Shown: positions 62,714 to 64,000 of the stretch, one piece after another | Layout of the letters: each line of letters begins with the position of its first letter | How positions within the stretch are numbered: position 1 is the first letter of the stretch | Source: Romboutsia lituseburensis DSM 797 | GTDB taxonomy: Bacteria > Bacillota > Clostridia > Peptostreptococcales > Peptostreptococcaceae | Direction: 5' to 3' | DNA: 64,000 nucleotides | Assembly: GCF_900103615.1 (NCBI RefSeq) | Contig: NZ_FNGW01000002.1 | Coordinates: 62,001-126,000, forward strand | The notes under the pieces: generated by a model | The model's input: only the letters and a program-made list of their open reading frames with translations | What the model was told of the DNA's origin: nothing | The model's database searches: none | Made by a program: the position numbers and the translations under genes

Positions 62714-63874
62714 TTAATAAAATTCAACTTCTATAATCTTACCTAATCCTGATAAAGTATTTTTTAGTTCATTTAAAACATATAACTTAATACTTAGTTC
62801 ATTTGGAAAATCTGGATTTTGATGTGCTGGATTTATAGCTCTCCCTATTATAAATTTTACATGCGTACAATCCTCGTAAAGCATACGAGCTAACTTAGAT
62901 GCTCCATCCTCTTCATATAAAAATTTTAAATCAGTTGCCATCTTTACTTTTTCTAATATTTCAGTTGCTTTTCTTATAGTTAAAACACCCTCTGTAACAA
63001 GATCTATTCCCTTTATATACCCAATTGGAGGTATATCTTTATCAACCACTTTAAAACTTGTTTTAACCTCCTCATTTAGCTCCCTGGCAACAATATTTCC
63101 AGCAGTACCTCCACAAACAATTCGTCTCCCATAAGTAGACATTATCTTTTTAACTATTTCATTGTCCATTTCAGGGTCTATAGGAGGACCTGAAAATAAT
63201 ATAGCTTTTTTAGGCATAACTGCTTTTATAGTTGCAACGGTTGTATCATCTCCAGGCTGTTGCATATATAGCTGATCACATGCACCTAATAACAAGTTAG
63301 TTACAGTCTTAGCTGACATATTTTTATTTGTATTTTCCTTTAGATATTTTTCAATATCTTCCCATTGCCATCCTAAGTTTAATACCTTCCCTACTCCAGC
63401 GTGTACTACTCCATCACTTACAAAAACTAATATATCTTTCTCCTTAAGTTTAAATCTACTTTCCTTAATTTTTCTTCCATTAATTTCGGTAGTACACCAC
63501 TCTATTTTCTTTATTTCTCTATCACTTAAAAAGAAAATACTTGGATTATCAAATTCAGCGACATACGCCATACCATCACTGGCAACTTTTATTATAGTAA
63601 ATGTAGAGTATGCTAAATTTCTTTGCGAACATACTGGAAGTGTATGTATAACAGTATCTACTACTTCTTCTATAGATAAACCCTCTTTTAACATTGTTAA
63701 AGCTATCTTAGCAGTTAAAGTTGCCAATATATTAGCTTTTACGCCACTGCCTAATCCATCTGATAAAACAGCAATAAATTTTTTTTCATCATGATAAAAC
63801 TCAACTTTATCTCCACATAACTCTTCTCCATATTTGTTTAAACTACTGCTTGCAAAGTCTATAAAAAATTTCAT
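62714..63874 (-). CDS. SpoIIE-type PP2C phosphatase beside a hydrogenase-like gene
   Basis: 386 residues. The SpoIIE/PP2C domain occupies about 1-215: [21 protein letters not shown] (metal Asp and Gly), VSDGVVHAG and [13 protein letters not shown]. Residues about 225-386 ([37 protein letters not shown]) are a second domain seen in phosphatases coded next to sensory [FeFe]-hydrogenases. It is not stage II sporulation SpoIIE: it lacks the long membrane part. Its ATG overlaps the stop of the upstream gene (ATGA), so they are coupled. It probably dephosphorylates a regulatory partner in response to redox or hydrogen; that is inference. Confidence 0.78.
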   Translation of the reverse strand: MKFFIDFASSSLNKYGEELCGDKVEFYHDEKKFIAVLSDGLGSGVKANILATLTAKIALTMLKEGLSIEEVVDTVIHTLPVCSQRNLAYSTFTIIKVASDGMAYVAEFDNPSIFFLSDREIKKIEWCTTEINGRKIKESRFKLKEKDILVFVSDGVVHAGVGKVLNLGWQWEDIEKYLKENTNKNMSAKTVTNLLLGACDQLYMQQPGDDTTVATIKAVMPKKAILFSGPPIDPEMDNEIVKKIMSTYGRRIVCGGTAGNIVARELNEEVKTSFKVVDKDIPPIGYIKGIDLVTEGVLTIRKATEILEKVKMATDLKFLYEEDGASKLARMLYEDCTHVKFIIGRAINPAHQNPDFPNELSIKLYVLNELKNTLSGLGKIIEVEFY

Positions 63875-64000
63875 TTTTTACTGTTATCCTCCTGAATAAG
63901 ATTTTTAAGCTGAGTTAATGTTACCTTTGTTTCTGCCGTAGTTTCACCTAATAAACTTGCAATTTCCTGGGCTACAGTCATTTGTTTATTTATAACTTTT
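63871..64000 (-). CDS. C-terminal end of an upstream gene, possibly sensory [FeFe]-hydrogenase/PAS protein (partial)
   Basis: Only the last 42 residues are in the window: an amphipathic helical tail, [20 protein letters not shown] then [20 protein letters not shown]. The [18 protein letters not shown] sequence recalls the C-terminal tails of Fe-S/PAS hydrogenase-like proteins encoded before SpoIIE-type phosphatases in Clostridia. Stop TGA overlaps the phosphatase start. The main domains lie outside the window, so the identity is tentative. Confidence 0.5.
   Translation of the reverse strand, partial: KVINKQMTVAQEIASLLGETTAETKVTLTQLKNLIQEDNSKK

Noticed and set aside
1..64000. CRISPR arrays, tRNA or rRNA genes, prophage or conjugative element
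   Set aside because: No regularly spaced repeats, cloverleaf sequences, integrase, phage structural genes or transfer genes were seen.

Overview
The window is strongly AT-rich, with short intergenic gaps, dense intrinsic terminators, GGAGG-type ribosome binding sites and many GTG/TTG starts. It looks like chromosome of an endospore-forming anaerobic Clostridia, most likely Peptostreptococcaceae (the Paraclostridium/Paeniclostridium/Romboutsia/Clostridioides group). The family call is inference from gene content: PopT/DUF368, a CgeB-like spore glycosyltransferase, TcyP, a SpoIIE-type phosphatase beside a probable sensory [FeFe]-hydrogenase, and HypA/HypB. No rRNA, tRNA, CRISPR array, prophage or insertion sequence was seen.

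Layout. 1-3.0 kb: an FtsX-type ABC permease (cut by the window edge) behind an AgrC-like kinase and a LytTR regulator. 3.2-7.1 kb: an undecaprenyl-phosphate module (PopT translocase, GtrB-like, GtrA and GtrII-like proteins). 7.6-10.3 kb: small unknown protein, DUF4829-like membrane-anchored protein, methionine aminopeptidase with a SEC-C zinc motif. 10.7-17.4 kb: a metallochaperone/redox locus, hypB - large Fe-S flavin oxidoreductase - DUF5692 membrane protein - hypA, divergent from a TetR regulator that is followed by a second DUF5692 gene. 17.5-21.8 kb: Cys-rich coiled-coil protein with a perfect 39-nt palindrome in its leader, BrkB/YihY protein, phosphoglucomutase, and a G5-3D cell-wall protein with WalR-like boxes upstream.

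22.1-37.5 kb is a glycan locus: GT32-like, GT2/GT7-like, two rhamnosyltransferase-like paralogues, three heparinase II/III-fold paralogues without signal peptides, a CgeB-family glycosyltransferase, a UDP-ManNAc dehydrogenase, a large leucine-rich-repeat protein and a further GT2. Together they suggest a uronic-acid-containing glycan or glycoprotein built inside the cell, possibly for the spore surface. 37.5-57.9 kb is mostly housekeeping and transport: cystine symporter, BceAB-like ABC transporter with a lytic transglycosylase, lipase, YgjP-like metallopeptidase, PanF/YhdT, polysaccharide deacetylase, SteT-like permease, azoreductase, aldehyde dehydrogenase, mercaptopyruvate sulfurtransferase, a frameshifted intracellular subtilisin, a MATE pump with two operator-like palindromes, and a VanW protein.

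58.1-59.1 kb holds the most unusual element: a compact group I intron (about 364 nt, P1, P2, P3, P7, P8 and P9 helices traceable) inserted at the 5' end of a GNAT acetyltransferase gene. Splicing would join an upstream ATG-containing exon carrying a GAGG ribosome-binding motif to the acetyltransferase. The joined exons read like the true protein N-terminus except for one extra T. After it come a MacA/MacB-like efflux operon with a repetitive acidic tail, and a SpoIIE-type phosphatase translationally coupled to an upstream gene that runs off the window.
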